Positions 1-8,864 of a stretch of DNA of 64,000 bases are shown piece after piece. The stretch is from Chloroflexi bacterium TSY. GTDB lineage: Bacteria; Chloroflexota; Anaerolineae; Caldilineales; Caldilineaceae. Positions within the stretch are counted from its first letter, which is position 1, and each line of letters opens with the position of its first letter. The translations under genes and the position numbers were made by a program. The stretch is taken from the NCBI GenBank assembly GCA_019217005.1, contig JAHBNG010000004.1, positions 62,001-126,000 of the forward strand, written 5' to 3'. Under the pieces are notes generated by a model. The model was given only the letters and a program-made list of their open reading frames with translations. It searched no databases and was not told the DNA's origin.

Positions 1-19
1 GTTTGGATTCCTGAGTCAC

Positions 20-181
20 TTAAGCGCATCCTCGATTCATCTCGCCATTTGTCACATTCATACTCAGCACCTGTTCCATTGCACGGTCAACACCTTTCGG
101 GAAGAAGTCAGAAATGGTCTCGAAAACCCAACAACACTTGACCTCTTCCCGGTAGGTCGGCTCCGCCCATACCCTTCTCAT
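20..181 (-). CDS. Short ORF coupled to the flippase gene, unidentified
   Basis: A 53-residue reading frame whose ATG overlaps the stop codon of the upstream flippase gene in an ATGA arrangement, the usual sign of translational coupling. It has no recognisable domain, membrane segment or signal peptide, and it ends 20 bases from the left edge of the window. It may be a genuine small protein, the start of a gene truncated by a mutation, or a chance frame. The coupling is the only support. Confidence 0.3.
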   Translation of the reverse strand: MRRVWAEPTYREEVKCCWVFETISDFFPKGVDRAMEQVLSMNVTNGEMNRGCA

Positions 182-1485
182 TGAGAATATGCCATCTTGA
201 CATACTCTTTTGAGATTAAGCCAAATGTGATGATCATACCGGCCAAGTGACCACACAAGCGAGACGCTACTGCACCGGTCGTGCCCCAGAGCGGAATGAG
301 CCAGAAGCTCGCAAAAAGAAATACGCTCACCTGAGCGAATCCTTCCCATATTGGAATGTCCGAACGGTCAAATGTGTAGAACAAAAGCCTAATGGGCAGC
401 GCAAATGTGTCCAATACGACAATCAAACTCAACATCTGCAATAGATCAACTGTCCCCCGATACGGTGAACCGTAGATCCACGGCACCAACCAAGTCGCAA
501 GTGGGATTACGAGCAATACGACAATGCCGATTGCGCTACTACGAATGATCCCTTTGCCTAGATATTGCCGAACAGCATCTCTGTCTTTAAGCGCAGAGGC
601 AGCGGGAATCAAGGCTGGATATAAGCTATGATTGACAAAGTTCAATTTATAGGAGAGATTTAGTGCCAATACATAGAGCCCTACATCAACGGGAGATAAC
701 CAGTAGCTAACCAAAAAGAGATCGAGACGAGCGCCAACAATTGTTAGAATATTCGCAAGCCAGAGCCACAGGCCAAACCGAAAAAGTGATGAACTCTCAG
801 TACATAGAGATTTCAGGCCTGGAAATGTGGTTGGTCGACCGACCGTTATTGTCCAATCAGTTTTCAAATAATGCACACCCACAATAAAGCCAAGTAGAGT
901 CGTGCCAATGCTAATCCCAAGAATCGCACTGGTGAGCGACAGTTGACCGGTTGCCGCCAACAGCAGCGCAACCAACGTCTCCGCTCCGGCAGTGACCAGC
1001 ATCACAATAGAAATGCGGTCGAAACGCTCAATGCTTTGGAAGAGTGCGCTCATTGAACCATTGAGGGCGGAAACGACGAGACCCAGTGCCGCCAAGCTCA
1101 GCAGTCCAGCCATCCCAGGCAACCCCAACCACCCTTCACTAATCAAGCCAGATCCGACGATGACGAAACAAGTGGCTACGCCAGCCAATCCGATGCGGAG
1201 CCAATAGAAGACCCTTGCTCGCGTCAGAGCAATCTCAGGATGTTGATCACGATTCGATGCCACCTCCTTGACGATTGTCTGTGATAAACCAAAGTCGCTA
1301 ATCACCGCGACGATGCCGACAAATGCTCCAATCAGTGAGTAGGTTCCATATCCGGTTGGACCGAGTGTACGCGCCAGCAGAACACCTGCCAGAAAGCTCA
1401 GCGCAAATCGAGCGATCGTTCCCGACAAGAGCGTCAACCAACCACGCGTAACCAGATCGAGCCTATTTGTGATATTCGTCAACAT
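178..1485 (-). CDS. Polysaccharide/lipid flippase, Wzx/MATE type (oligosaccharide transporter family)
   Basis: A 435-residue integral membrane protein with about 12-14 hydrophobic helices along its whole length. The N-terminal part contains a helix followed by LLARTLGPTGYGTYS, the characteristic start of Wzx/RfbX-type polysaccharide flippases, which move lipid-linked sugar units across the cytoplasmic membrane. The start at MLTNITN was chosen over a frame opening at 1530 because a strong AAGGAGG lies at about 1505-1511, although about 19 bases from the ATG, which is long. It is the last sizeable gene of the radical SAM/methyltransferase cluster, so it plausibly exports that cluster's product (inference). 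The family call is firm; the substrate is unknown. Confidence 0.85.
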   Translation of the reverse strand: MLTNITNRLDLVTRGWLTLLSGTIARFALSFLAGVLLARTLGPTGYGTYSLIGAFVGIVAVISDFGLSQTIVKEVASNRDQHPEIALTRARVFYWLRIGLAGVATCFVIVGSGLISEGWLGLPGMAGLLSLAALGLVVSALNGSMSALFQSIERFDRISIVMLVTAGAETLVALLLAATGQLSLTSAILGISIGTTLLGFIVGVHYLKTDWTITVGRPTTFPGLKSLCTESSSLFRFGLWLWLANILTIVGARLDLFLVSYWLSPVDVGLYVLALNLSYKLNFVNHSLYPALIPAASALKDRDAVRQYLGKGIIRSSAIGIVVLLVIPLATWLVPWIYGSPYRGTVDLLQMLSLIVVLDTFALPIRLLFYTFDRSDIPIWEGFAQVSVFLFASFWLIPLWGTTGAVASRLCGHLAGMIITFGLISKEYVKMAYSQ

Positions 1486-1518
1486 TCGGATGTGTCCATC
1501 GGTGCCTCCTTTCTTTCG

Positions 1519-1595
1519 AGTGCGTACCACAAAGTGTGTAAATGGACACCGCTCAGTCAGAGAATCGGTTGTATTTACACACTTTGGGACACACT
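1519..1595. repeat. Palindromic stem-loop repeat, family B copy 1
   Basis: An imperfect inverted repeat with arms of about 23 bases around AAAGTGTGTAAAT and ATTTACACACTTT. Related copies occur at 32109-32188 and 39106-39181, with a half copy near 36151-36191. It fills the gap between the methyltransferase stop and the flippase ribosome-binding region, so it would be present in the operon mRNA as a hairpin. Confidence 0.75.
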
Positions 1596-1618
1596 CCCTT
1601 TCTTTTTCTGGGTTTTAC

Positions 1619-2413
1619 TTAACCACGTTTTTCTAGCACAAAAAGCCGCGCTTCAATCAAACAACCATCTCCGCTATGCTCTCTCAAGAAACGATTGTAC
1701 CGACCATGTTGACGCCGCAAGGAAGAACGCCAGAGCCGTTGCGAACGAAAAAGCGCTGTCAGAAGACGCGAGCGTACGGGAGCTATCGGTACAGAATTAG
1801 AAGGACCGCTCTCCTCATCAAGCTTATCGGCCGACAACACCAGAAAGCCTGCCGCCTCGATCGCGGATATCCAGTGATCAACTGACCAAGGCTGAGACGA
1901 TGCCTGGCTCAACCCAAAATCGACCTTGCAGGCTTCATCAATGGCAGCCACCACTTGGGGATCGACGTTGGGTTTCCAGACCGCTTCGTTCAACACAAAT
2001 CTGCCACCAGACTGCAACGCCTTGTGGACAGAGCGCAAGATAGTCCGACTCTGATGCTCATTTTGGAATCCAAGCACAGATTCAGCATATGCACTTGCAA
2101 ACGCGTTATCTGAGACGGGCAAGGTTCGCACATCAGACTGTATCACGGCGCCGCGCGATTCGAGCCTGCACACCCGAAGCCGTTTTTGGGCCATTTTGAC
2201 CATGGAGGCCAATTGCTCGACACCCAGGATGCGTACTGGATAGCCTGAAAGAATACGTACGATTGTTCCACCAGTTCCACACCCGATCTCTAAAACGTTC
2301 TGATTCTCCTCAAGTGCCAATTCCTGAATGAGGAGCGCTGTGGCCTGGACGCCCAACGGATGAATGCCAGTTGTACCAAGCATGGCCAAATGCTCGAGAT
2401 AATGGAGTGTCAT
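1619..2413 (-). CDS. Class I SAM-dependent methyltransferase
   Basis: A 264-residue protein with the SAM-binding motif I VLEIGCGTGG at residues 40-49, a second acidic loop (LGVEQ) and a motif I'-III region typical of the Methyltransf_11/UbiE-like group. It probably methylates a small molecule or lipid, but the sequence does not identify the acceptor. The start at MTLHYLEHL, 11 bases after the stop of the upstream FkbM gene, fits the tight operon better than the longer frame reaching 2500, which would overlap that gene. It is one of five methyltransferases in the cluster. Confidence 0.82.
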   Translation of the reverse strand: MTLHYLEHLAMLGTTGIHPLGVQATALLIQELALEENQNVLEIGCGTGGTIVRILSGYPVRILGVEQLASMVKMAQKRLRVCRLESRGAVIQSDVRTLPVSDNAFASAYAESVLGFQNEHQSRTILRSVHKALQSGGRFVLNEAVWKPNVDPQVVAAIDEACKVDFGLSQASSQPWSVDHWISAIEAAGFLVLSADKLDEESGPSNSVPIAPVRSRLLTALFRSQRLWRSSLRRQHGRYNRFLREHSGDGCLIEARLFVLEKRG

Positions 2414-2424
2414 TTTGTCTATAT

Positions 2425-3162
2425 TCAGCACCGATAAGCCAAGGTATCTTGCTGATCCACAGCCACCTTGTACCCATGAAAGATGAGAAAGTCGACACAC
2501 TCATTTAGTTCGCTGCTCCTCAACCATCGATGCTCGAATCCGATGATCTGTGGTTTGCGATTCGCGACATCGAATTGTTTGACGATGGCGTAGTCATACC
2601 CCTCCGCATCAATATAGAGAAGATCAACGCGCCCCAAACCCGCCCGTTTGAGCAATTGATCAACCATGAGACACGGCACGAATATTTCCTCAATCTCAGC
2701 CTGCACATTCCCAATCATCTTGAGCTGTCTGACCAGCAACGCGCGGTCGAAGGTGGCGAGTTGATGCAATCCCTGCGGAATCTCGGCCCGACGTTTGATC
2801 CGATAAAGTGTCCTCGTCCCATCCTGCTCGGCAACGGCGACATTCACCAACTCAAGACCACTCGTTCCGGCGTATGTTTGACAAAGTTCGGCATAAGCAT
2901 CGGGCTGCGGCGCGACAAGAACGCCTTGTAAACCATACTTCACGATAATCGGATGCATTGGATCAACCGAGATTCCATCATACGCCCCGATTTGGACAAA
3001 GATGCATTGATCCTGACGAGTCAACAGATGCGCCACTAACAGATCCAGCGTGACTGCCAATTCGCGGGACCGATCACGCAATATGGCCCGTGGCTTTCTA
3101 TCCAGACTGTAGCCACAAACGGCGGTCAACTTACGCAGGATCTTGCCCATCTGTTGCTTCAT
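2425..3162 (-). CDS. FkbM family methyltransferase
   Basis: A 245-residue protein matching the FkbM methyltransferase family (O-methylation of sugars or natural products). It has FVQIGAYDGISVDP in the motif I position, a GVLVAPQPDAY motif II region, a VDLLYIDAEGYDYAIV segment, and a C-terminal GFEHRWL region. In relatives I recall, motif II usually reads VEPQP, with a Glu that contacts the SAM ribose; here it is Ala (codon GCG), so activity could be altered. The start at MKQQMGK lies 14 bases after the preceding stop; the frame opens further upstream but overlaps the radical SAM gene there. Confidence 0.82.
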   Translation of the reverse strand: MKQQMGKILRKLTAVCGYSLDRKPRAILRDRSRELAVTLDLLVAHLLTRQDQCIFVQIGAYDGISVDPMHPIIVKYGLQGVLVAPQPDAYAELCQTYAGTSGLELVNVAVAEQDGTRTLYRIKRRAEIPQGLHQLATFDRALLVRQLKMIGNVQAEIEEIFVPCLMVDQLLKRAGLGRVDLLYIDAEGYDYAIVKQFDVANRKPQIIGFEHRWLRSSELNECVDFLIFHGYKVAVDQQDTLAYRC

Positions 3163-3176
3163 CCCCCGCTTCTCAC

Positions 3177-4607
3177 TCAAAAACCGCTTGTTTCTGGCCG
3201 CTGATAGGACATCACCTTGTGCAGCGCCCGCAGTTCCAACGGAAATTGGTAAATTCCCAATTGATAACGCCAAGTTGCAGCCGTTCGCAGCAACGTACGT
3301 TGCTGCCAACTCATGGTGATGTCTGTGGTTGTGGGATGGTAGGCATTGAGCACCCACTGAAAGTTGCGAATCTTGCGGCGAACTGGATCTTGTAGCCACG
3401 GCATGGTGATGCTCCGACGTTGCGAAAACTCCTGCCACTCGTGGCTGATCCAACCCTCTAATGTCTCTGGAAATTGGAAGCCCTCTGCCTTGGCCTGTTC
3501 ATATAACTCACCAGCCAATGGCACCGGTGTATACATGTAGAGGATAATCTCTGTCGCTGGATTGATGCGCTTCACCTGTCGAATAAAGTTGATGGTCTGG
3601 CGAATATCGGCTTCAGGATCAGGCGGATTGCCCAGCACAAAGGACATCTCTGGCACGATATCATAATGGGCCATTTTTTGGGCGATCTCCAATGTTTTCT
3701 CAGTCGAAGCTTTCCCTCCTTTGTTCATGCGTTGCAGCGTCTCATTCGAGCCCAATTCAGCGCCCAGAAAGACCATCTTCAGTCCACTATCACGCATCCT
3801 TTCCCAGGTCCGGTCTTTATATTTCAGCATCGTATCGATGCGGGCCTCTGCCGTGAAGGCGTTGTTGTCATAGAACTCGATGGCATTGGCCCCGTAGCGT
3901 GTCACCAACTGCCTGGCTGTATTGGCCGTACGCTCCGCAGACTGGGCCAGCCAGCGTCCGTTAACCAGATTCACAACGGCACAGAAATTACAGAAAAATG
4001 GACAGCCATAGCTGGCGTGATGAGGCAATGTGCGATTGCCCAAAAAGGTCGGACGAATGTAACGTTCCATCGGTATTCGATGGTATGGAAAATCAGGCAT
4101 CTGGTCGGGATGGGGGATGGGAGCCTCTACATTGGAAATGGGTTCACCATTTTGAGGATGACGATAGGCGATCCCTGGCAGCGCCGCTGGATCATCGCCT
4201 CGTTTCAGAGTGTCCAACAATTCCTTGAAGACCACCTCTCCATGACCGCGCACCACGTAATCCACATAGCTGGCCCGCAGACAGACTTCCCAATGCTGTG
4301 TCGGGAAATAGCCACCCCACACCACGGTCAACTCTGCATGGCGACGCTTGAGTTCGCGACATGTAGGGACCGCATCGCTCAACTGTGGACCAGGCATCAC
4401 CGTCACCCCCAGCACAGTTGCCCCTGTCTCGCGTATTGCACGGTCCAACGTCGCGAGCGGGTCAGCCTCTAAGTTGCCGTCGATGATGATGTAGGAATGA
4501 TCCTCCTCCAGCAACGCACCAAGAGCCAGCAGCGACATCGGCAACACGGGCTTGCGTTGCGCATTGCTAGGTGGATTGTAAAGGATAAGCACAGGCATCT
4601 TCTCCAC
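3177..4607 (-). CDS. B12-binding domain radical SAM protein (1)
   Basis: A 476-residue enzyme. The N-terminal 150 residues form a Rossmann-like cobalamin-binding domain starting VLILYNPPS, with a GVTVMPGPQ strand-loop and VVWGGYFPT. The radical SAM core carries the iron-sulfur cysteines C202, C206 and C209 in GCPFFCNFC, followed by FYDNNAF and FLGAELGS segments. Such enzymes use SAM and often methylcobalamin for radical methylation or ring rearrangements; the substrate cannot be read from sequence. The layout is closest to the protein encoded at 8865-10301, suggesting a duplicated pair. The first gene downstream is the FkbM methyltransferase, 14 bases away. Confidence 0.87.
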   Translation of the reverse strand: MEKMPVLILYNPPSNAQRKPVLPMSLLALGALLEEDHSYIIIDGNLEADPLATLDRAIRETGATVLGVTVMPGPQLSDAVPTCRELKRRHAELTVVWGGYFPTQHWEVCLRASYVDYVVRGHGEVVFKELLDTLKRGDDPAALPGIAYRHPQNGEPISNVEAPIPHPDQMPDFPYHRIPMERYIRPTFLGNRTLPHHASYGCPFFCNFCAVVNLVNGRWLAQSAERTANTARQLVTRYGANAIEFYDNNAFTAEARIDTMLKYKDRTWERMRDSGLKMVFLGAELGSNETLQRMNKGGKASTEKTLEIAQKMAHYDIVPEMSFVLGNPPDPEADIRQTINFIRQVKRINPATEIILYMYTPVPLAGELYEQAKAEGFQFPETLEGWISHEWQEFSQRRSITMPWLQDPVRRKIRNFQWVLNAYHPTTTDITMSWQQRTLLRTAATWRYQLGIYQFPLELRALHKVMSYQRPETSGF

Positions 4608-4633
4608 GCCGTATTGAACTCTATGATAGTCAA

Positions 4634-4717
4634 ACCGTAGGTATCAAGAATCCTAAATCTTCTCTTGGAGACAGTCTCTCTTTTGGCGCTTGTCCCGCCG
4701 GAGACGGGACCTACGGT
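4634..4717. repeat. Intergenic inverted repeat with inner GTCCCG/CGGGAC hairpin
   Basis: ACCGTAGGT at 4634-4642 pairs with ACCTACGGT at 4709-4717, and an inner hairpin pairs GTCCCG (4692-4697) with CGGGAC (4705-4710). It fills most of the 137-base gap between the HemK-like gene and the radical SAM gene. It has no T-run, so it is more likely a palindromic repeat or mRNA-stabilising hairpin than a terminator. Confidence 0.55.
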
Positions 4718-4744
4718 AATTGGTCGTACTTTCAATCGCGATAC

Positions 4745-5437
4745 TTAATAGTACGACAGGTTTGCCAGCGGAATCACTTTGTAAATTGTTAGATGCTCGC
4801 TGACCAAGTCTCGACTGGCGATATTCTCCGCTTTGAATCCGTGAGTTGTAAGTGCCTCCAGACACCCTTGCCTATCACCCGCAGACGATAGCAGAAGCAG
4901 GCTGTAGCCATCCGGCGTTAGATATTGTCCCAGTTCGGCAGCAAAACGTTCCATCACGTCTGTTGCATAGAGTGCCCGCTCAAAGTAATTCTGTGGCTCG
5001 CCACGGAAGTAGGGCGGGTTAAAGAGCACCACATCAAAACATTTTCCTGTGACTGTTGCAAAGAGATCGCCTTTCAAGACCTCAACACGCTCCTCAACAC
5101 AGTTAAGAAGCGTGTTGATTCGGGCACAGCGCACCGCTTCCGGACTAATATCGACAGCCACCACATTTCTGGCCCACTGGGCAGCGAATATAGCACCTAC
5201 GCCAGATCCAGTCCCCATATCCAGCACTGTCGAACCACGCGGAATCAATTGCTCGGTCAACGTTTGAACCAAAAATTCGCCAGTCCGAAAGAGTACTGGA
5301 TTCAACACTTGAGGCAGGACGAGAATTGGCTTACCAGCTACAATTTCCACGATCAGCTGGTTGTGTCGATGGCGTTGAAAAAGCAAGAATCGCCATCGCA
5401 ATATCCATCGCCAAATGCGGCGCTTCAATGCATCCAT
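4745..5437 (-). CDS. HemK-like class I methyltransferase (NPPY motif)
   Basis: A 230-residue protein with motif I VLDMGTGSGVGAIFA (residues 71-85), an AVDISPEAVRCARIN motif II region and the catalytic FNPPYF motif at residues 139-144. NPPY is found in methyltransferases that act on planar nitrogen atoms such as glutamine amides, adenine or guanine. The size and layout fit the HemK-related putative methylases rather than PrmC itself, because it lacks the N-terminal helical domain of PrmC. Its place inside the radical SAM operon suggests a role in product maturation (inference). Confidence 0.82.
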   Translation of the reverse strand: MDALKRRIWRWILRWRFLLFQRHRHNQLIVEIVAGKPILVLPQVLNPVLFRTGEFLVQTLTEQLIPRGSTVLDMGTGSGVGAIFAAQWARNVVAVDISPEAVRCARINTLLNCVEERVEVLKGDLFATVTGKCFDVVLFNPPYFRGEPQNYFERALYATDVMERFAAELGQYLTPDGYSLLLLSSAGDRQGCLEALTTHGFKAENIASRDLVSEHLTIYKVIPLANLSYY

Positions 5438-5512
5438 TAATCAGGGTGATCCCACGGTCCGTGCCGAATGTATCGCACGGTTGAGCAGTTGGCCTGAGGT
5501 GTGGTGCGGTTT

Positions 5513-6463
5513 TTATCCGTGCAATGCATTTTTCTGATCCTGTCGCCGTGCAATGAGTAGCATAAATCTGGCTGGCTCTCGACGACCTCGCAACCGTGCC
5601 TTTAGTGGACGGATGGCCCAACGAAGACCATAAAAAGGTTCAAGACGTTCCCAATATAAGTTCAATTCCCGCCCCAATTCGTCCAATCGCTGATGCGTCA
5701 GGTAATTCTCACTGGCAATCGAATTTGAGGCAAATCCATACCGTTGCTCGAAATAAGCTTCGCGTTCATCAACCATCTGGCGCCCGCTGTCTGGATCAGA
5801 ATAGATGGGGGAATCCATAATGATGAGTCGCCCAGTCGGTTTTAACACACGTAATGCCTCTCTCAACGTGACTGCAAAATCATCCGAATAGTGAAACGAA
5901 CCATTATAGATGATTAGATCAGCTTGTTTGTCGCCCAAAGGTAGATGATTGAACTCGGCCTGGATTGGCGTGAATATAGAATCGTAATGAATAAAGGCTC
6001 CCAAGCCATCCCAGGCATTCGTCATCAAGTCTACAGCCATCAGTTTGTGACCACGCTTTGCCATGCGGTATGAGAGCCAACCATTGCCTGCTCCCAGATC
6101 AATCATGCGTAGGTGCCGACCAAGCGTTCTTTCGATATCAAGAACAACCTGCTTGACCAGCGCTTGATAGCTGATTGCGCGGATACGCCAATCTTCCCCC
6201 AATTGACTGCCTAGGTTGGTGAATGGAAGCGCTCGATAATAAGCTGGATCGCTGCTGCCGCGCCCTTCCGCCCGACGCACCGTCTCATATTCCTCGATAA
6301 ATTGGCTATAGTACTCCTCTCTCTCTGGTGGTAGAAACCGCCAGATTCCATCGACATGGCGGTAAATGACACAAGAACATGAACAGCGTCTTTCATTAAA
6401 AATCAGTTGTTCAAGCGGTCTCCGGCAAACCGGGCAGGCAAATGTAAATCCTTTATCCATCAT
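5513..6463 (-). CDS. SAM-dependent methyltransferase with N-terminal Cys-rich zinc-ribbon-like region
   Basis: A 316-residue protein. Residues 10-31 hold ACPVC and CSCSC, five cysteines in a Trm112/zinc-ribbon-like arrangement. The methyltransferase core has MIDLGAGNGWLSYRMA as motif I, then AVDL, and IIYNGSFHY and LIIMDSPIY as later strands. The start MMDKGF overlaps the stop of the upstream methyltransferase in an ATGA overlap, so the two are probably co-translated. The architecture is common in methyltransferases of natural-product or cell-envelope clusters; the acceptor is unknown. Confidence 0.83.
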   Translation of the reverse strand: MMDKGFTFACPVCRRPLEQLIFNERRCSCSCVIYRHVDGIWRFLPPEREEYYSQFIEEYETVRRAEGRGSSDPAYYRALPFTNLGSQLGEDWRIRAISYQALVKQVVLDIERTLGRHLRMIDLGAGNGWLSYRMAKRGHKLMAVDLMTNAWDGLGAFIHYDSIFTPIQAEFNHLPLGDKQADLIIYNGSFHYSDDFAVTLREALRVLKPTGRLIIMDSPIYSDPDSGRQMVDEREAYFEQRYGFASNSIASENYLTHQRLDELGRELNLYWERLEPFYGLRWAIRPLKARLRGRREPARFMLLIARRQDQKNALHG

Positions 6464-7410
6464 CTTCGCTCCAACACGACCAGATAATGATCGTTCAGCT
6501 GTGTCCAAGGCCAAAATGAGTTCAAGCGACGCTCGGCACTCGCAAGGAATTGGAACAGAGTCGGCAACCGCCCGACTAGATGATTTAGATAAGAAGGCGG
6601 TAAGAGCACACCAAGTCCTATCAATTGACGCAAACGGAAGTGCGGTTTAAACTCGGCAACCAGCCGTCGCGGGGATGGATACCAGACCTGAATGGTTTTT
6701 CCATCTCCTACGTGGGCATCTACCCCGGAGCGCAAACGGCGGAACGCAACGCCAGGTTGTCCACGAAGCAAATGCCAGCCTATCTCCCACGGACAGACCG
6801 GCCCCATTACCACCAACACCAACCGCCCACCGGGTCGTACCCAACGAGCGAGTCCAGCGGCAACATGTCGACGATCCGCAAGGCAATTGAGTGGACCAAA
6901 ATTGGAGAACGCCCCGTCAAAATATTGGCTCTTCATCATCTGTTGAGACATTTCATCAGAATTAGGAAATCGATTGGACTTCGACAGATGCGTCGGGGAC
7001 ATTCTCTCGCCCAAGTGGCTCGCACGTCCTAACGTCCCCGGCACATTTACCGAACTCTGGAGCGTTCCAGAATCACAAAGATGAAGATTTCTCATATCGA
7101 GTTGCACAAATTCAACCAAGTGCGTTGCTCTGGACTCGCGGCTCTTCTCCTGCGCAACCGCTAGCATCACTGAAGAAGCGTCTGTTGCCGTGACACGTAT
7201 CCCCTGTTCGGCCAGCCAAATTGCATCCTCTCCTGTTCCGCATCCCAATTCCAACACATGGTCGCCCTGTTGGAACGCATCTCTAAGATATTCTTGCACC
7301 ATCGCGCGTAGCCAGAGAGCCAGACGCGTATCCGTAAATGCATCATCATAATTGTTGGTAGCCGCGTCGAAAGGGTGAATCTGGCCAAGCTCTCCCCGAT
7401 TACCAGGCAT
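6460..7410 (-). CDS. Class I SAM-dependent methyltransferase
   Basis: A 316-residue protein with a clear motif I, VLELGCGTGEDAIWLAEQG, then VTATDASSVML and FDGAFSNFGPLNCL, typical of Methyltransf_11/25. A less conserved insert of about 50 residues follows motif II. The start at MPGNRGEL overlaps the upstream radical SAM gene by 11 bases, with an AGGA upstream; a longer frame back to 7479 would overlap by 80 bases and is less likely. It is translationally coupled to the next methyltransferase through ATGA. Confidence 0.82.
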   Translation of the reverse strand: MPGNRGELGQIHPFDAATNNYDDAFTDTRLALWLRAMVQEYLRDAFQQGDHVLELGCGTGEDAIWLAEQGIRVTATDASSVMLAVAQEKSRESRATHLVEFVQLDMRNLHLCDSGTLQSSVNVPGTLGRASHLGERMSPTHLSKSNRFPNSDEMSQQMMKSQYFDGAFSNFGPLNCLADRRHVAAGLARWVRPGGRLVLVVMGPVCPWEIGWHLLRGQPGVAFRRLRSGVDAHVGDGKTIQVWYPSPRRLVAEFKPHFRLRQLIGLGVLLPPSYLNHLVGRLPTLFQFLASAERRLNSFWPWTQLNDHYLVVLERR

Positions 7411-8857
7411 CGGCAGTTCGTTCCTGGCTGCCCCAACCGCGGCCAGCGGGCGGGAGCTGATCATTGCCTTCTCGCTCATGTTTTGTTAGATACATTCCCA
7501 GCCGTCCCCATTTGGCGTGCAAGAGCAATTTCACCATGCGAGCATAGTTGCGCGAGCCGGCCAATTGAAGTTTATGTAGATTGACCTCGTTGACCATCCA
7601 GCGAGTCGCATGATCATAGAAGCGTGTAGAGAAGCGACCCGCAACACCCAGATCTCGATCGCTGCGGTCACGCCAATCTAGATTCGAATAGACCCGATCC
7701 GTCACGGCTTCGTAATAGCTCGTTCCTTTGATCGGGTAGGCCACAGTCGTTAGAAAAACATCAGGGTTGGACTTCTTAAGATGTGCTACGGTGGCTTCCA
7801 GATCCGATATGTCCTCTCCGTCATACCCAAGCATGATGAACATACCGACCTGGATTCCCCTGGCCTGTAACATCCTCGACTTGATCTGTACATCGGTGGC
7901 GTCGGTCTTGCGCTTCATCGCGTCGAGAATCCGCTGCGACCCACTCTCAGAACCGATCCAGAGCCGGTAGCAGCCCATTTGTGACAGGGTATCCATAATC
8001 TGCTCGTTGAGCCGGTCGGCCCGACTAATCGACTCAAAGGGGATGCGGATTGACCGCTTTTTTAACTCGGCTGCGTATTTCTGAAACCAGCGCGGGTGGA
8101 TGGTGAAGACATCATCGGCGTACCAAAGCTGATCTGGCTTGTATCGTTCAGCCAGATAGACAACCTCGTCTGCCACATCTTCTACTGTGCGTCGTCGGTG
8201 CGTTTCTCCAAAGACTGAATGGCTGCACCAGGTACAGGTATAGGGACATCCCCGGGCCGTGATTAAGGATGCCGAGCGAACACCGTGGTGGGTTTGCCAG
8301 GTTGTCAGATAGCGCTCAAAATCGATGGCTTCTCTGTCTGGCCAGGGTTGAGCAGACAAGTCGGCAATTTGGGGACGAGCTGGCGTTTTGACCACCTCTC
8401 CCTCGTCATGGCGGAAAGCAATCCCCTGGATTTCGTCCAGCTTCTCCATATTGTGGCGCGCCAAATGGGGAATCAGCTCTTCCAACGTCAATTCGCCTTC
8501 TCCTATGACAACTATATCAGCCCCAGCGGAGAGGTATTCGTCGGCATAGTATGGGGGGTCGGGGCCACCCAAGATCACCCGCGTAGCTTGTTGTTTGAAC
8601 AGACTGATCATTCTCAGAACGTTCTGCTTGGTCATCAGGTTCGTGTAGAGTCCGACCAGAGATGGGCGCTCTGTCTTGACATATTGCTCAAACTCATGCC
8701 ATCGACTAAATGTTGTGTCATATACCTCTACCTGAAACCTCTTGGCCTTGAGATGGGACGAAATATAGAGCAATCCCAACGGTGGGTAGGGTTTCATCAC
8801 CGCTAACTCGTGCGGGTCTTCATATAGGAAATAGCCGTGCGTCAACAATATGTCCAT
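7400..8857 (-). CDS. B12-binding domain radical SAM protein (2)
   Basis: A 485-residue enzyme. The N-terminus MDILLTHGYF, followed by MKPYPPLGLLYISS, is the typical entrance of B12-binding radical SAM proteins, and the cobalamin-type domain includes VILGGPDPPYYADEYL and IGEGELTLEEL. The 4Fe-4S cysteines are C204, C208 and C211 in GCPYTCTWC. The WIGSESGSQRILDAM and FIMLGYDGED segments match the radical SAM barrel. The start lies 7 bases after the upstream stop. Layout and N-terminus resemble the protein of 10311-11900, so these two appear to be a paralogous pair. Confidence 0.88.
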   Translation of the reverse strand: MDILLTHGYFLYEDPHELAVMKPYPPLGLLYISSHLKAKRFQVEVYDTTFSRWHEFEQYVKTERPSLVGLYTNLMTKQNVLRMISLFKQQATRVILGGPDPPYYADEYLSAGADIVVIGEGELTLEELIPHLARHNMEKLDEIQGIAFRHDEGEVVKTPARPQIADLSAQPWPDREAIDFERYLTTWQTHHGVRSASLITARGCPYTCTWCSHSVFGETHRRRTVEDVADEVVYLAERYKPDQLWYADDVFTIHPRWFQKYAAELKKRSIRIPFESISRADRLNEQIMDTLSQMGCYRLWIGSESGSQRILDAMKRKTDATDVQIKSRMLQARGIQVGMFIMLGYDGEDISDLEATVAHLKKSNPDVFLTTVAYPIKGTSYYEAVTDRVYSNLDWRDRSDRDLGVAGRFSTRFYDHATRWMVNEVNLHKLQLAGSRNYARMVKLLLHAKWGRLGMYLTKHEREGNDQLPPAGRGWGSQERTADAW

Positions 8858-8864
8858 AATATTC

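Noticed and set aside
1..177. A glycosyltransferase or other gene start at the left edge
   Set aside because: Only a 53-residue frame without motifs is visible; the call is kept as low confidence.
3666..4472. 268-codon open frame on the plus strand
   Set aside because: It lies entirely antisense to a radical SAM gene with clear motifs, has no recognisable domain and no ribosome-binding site.
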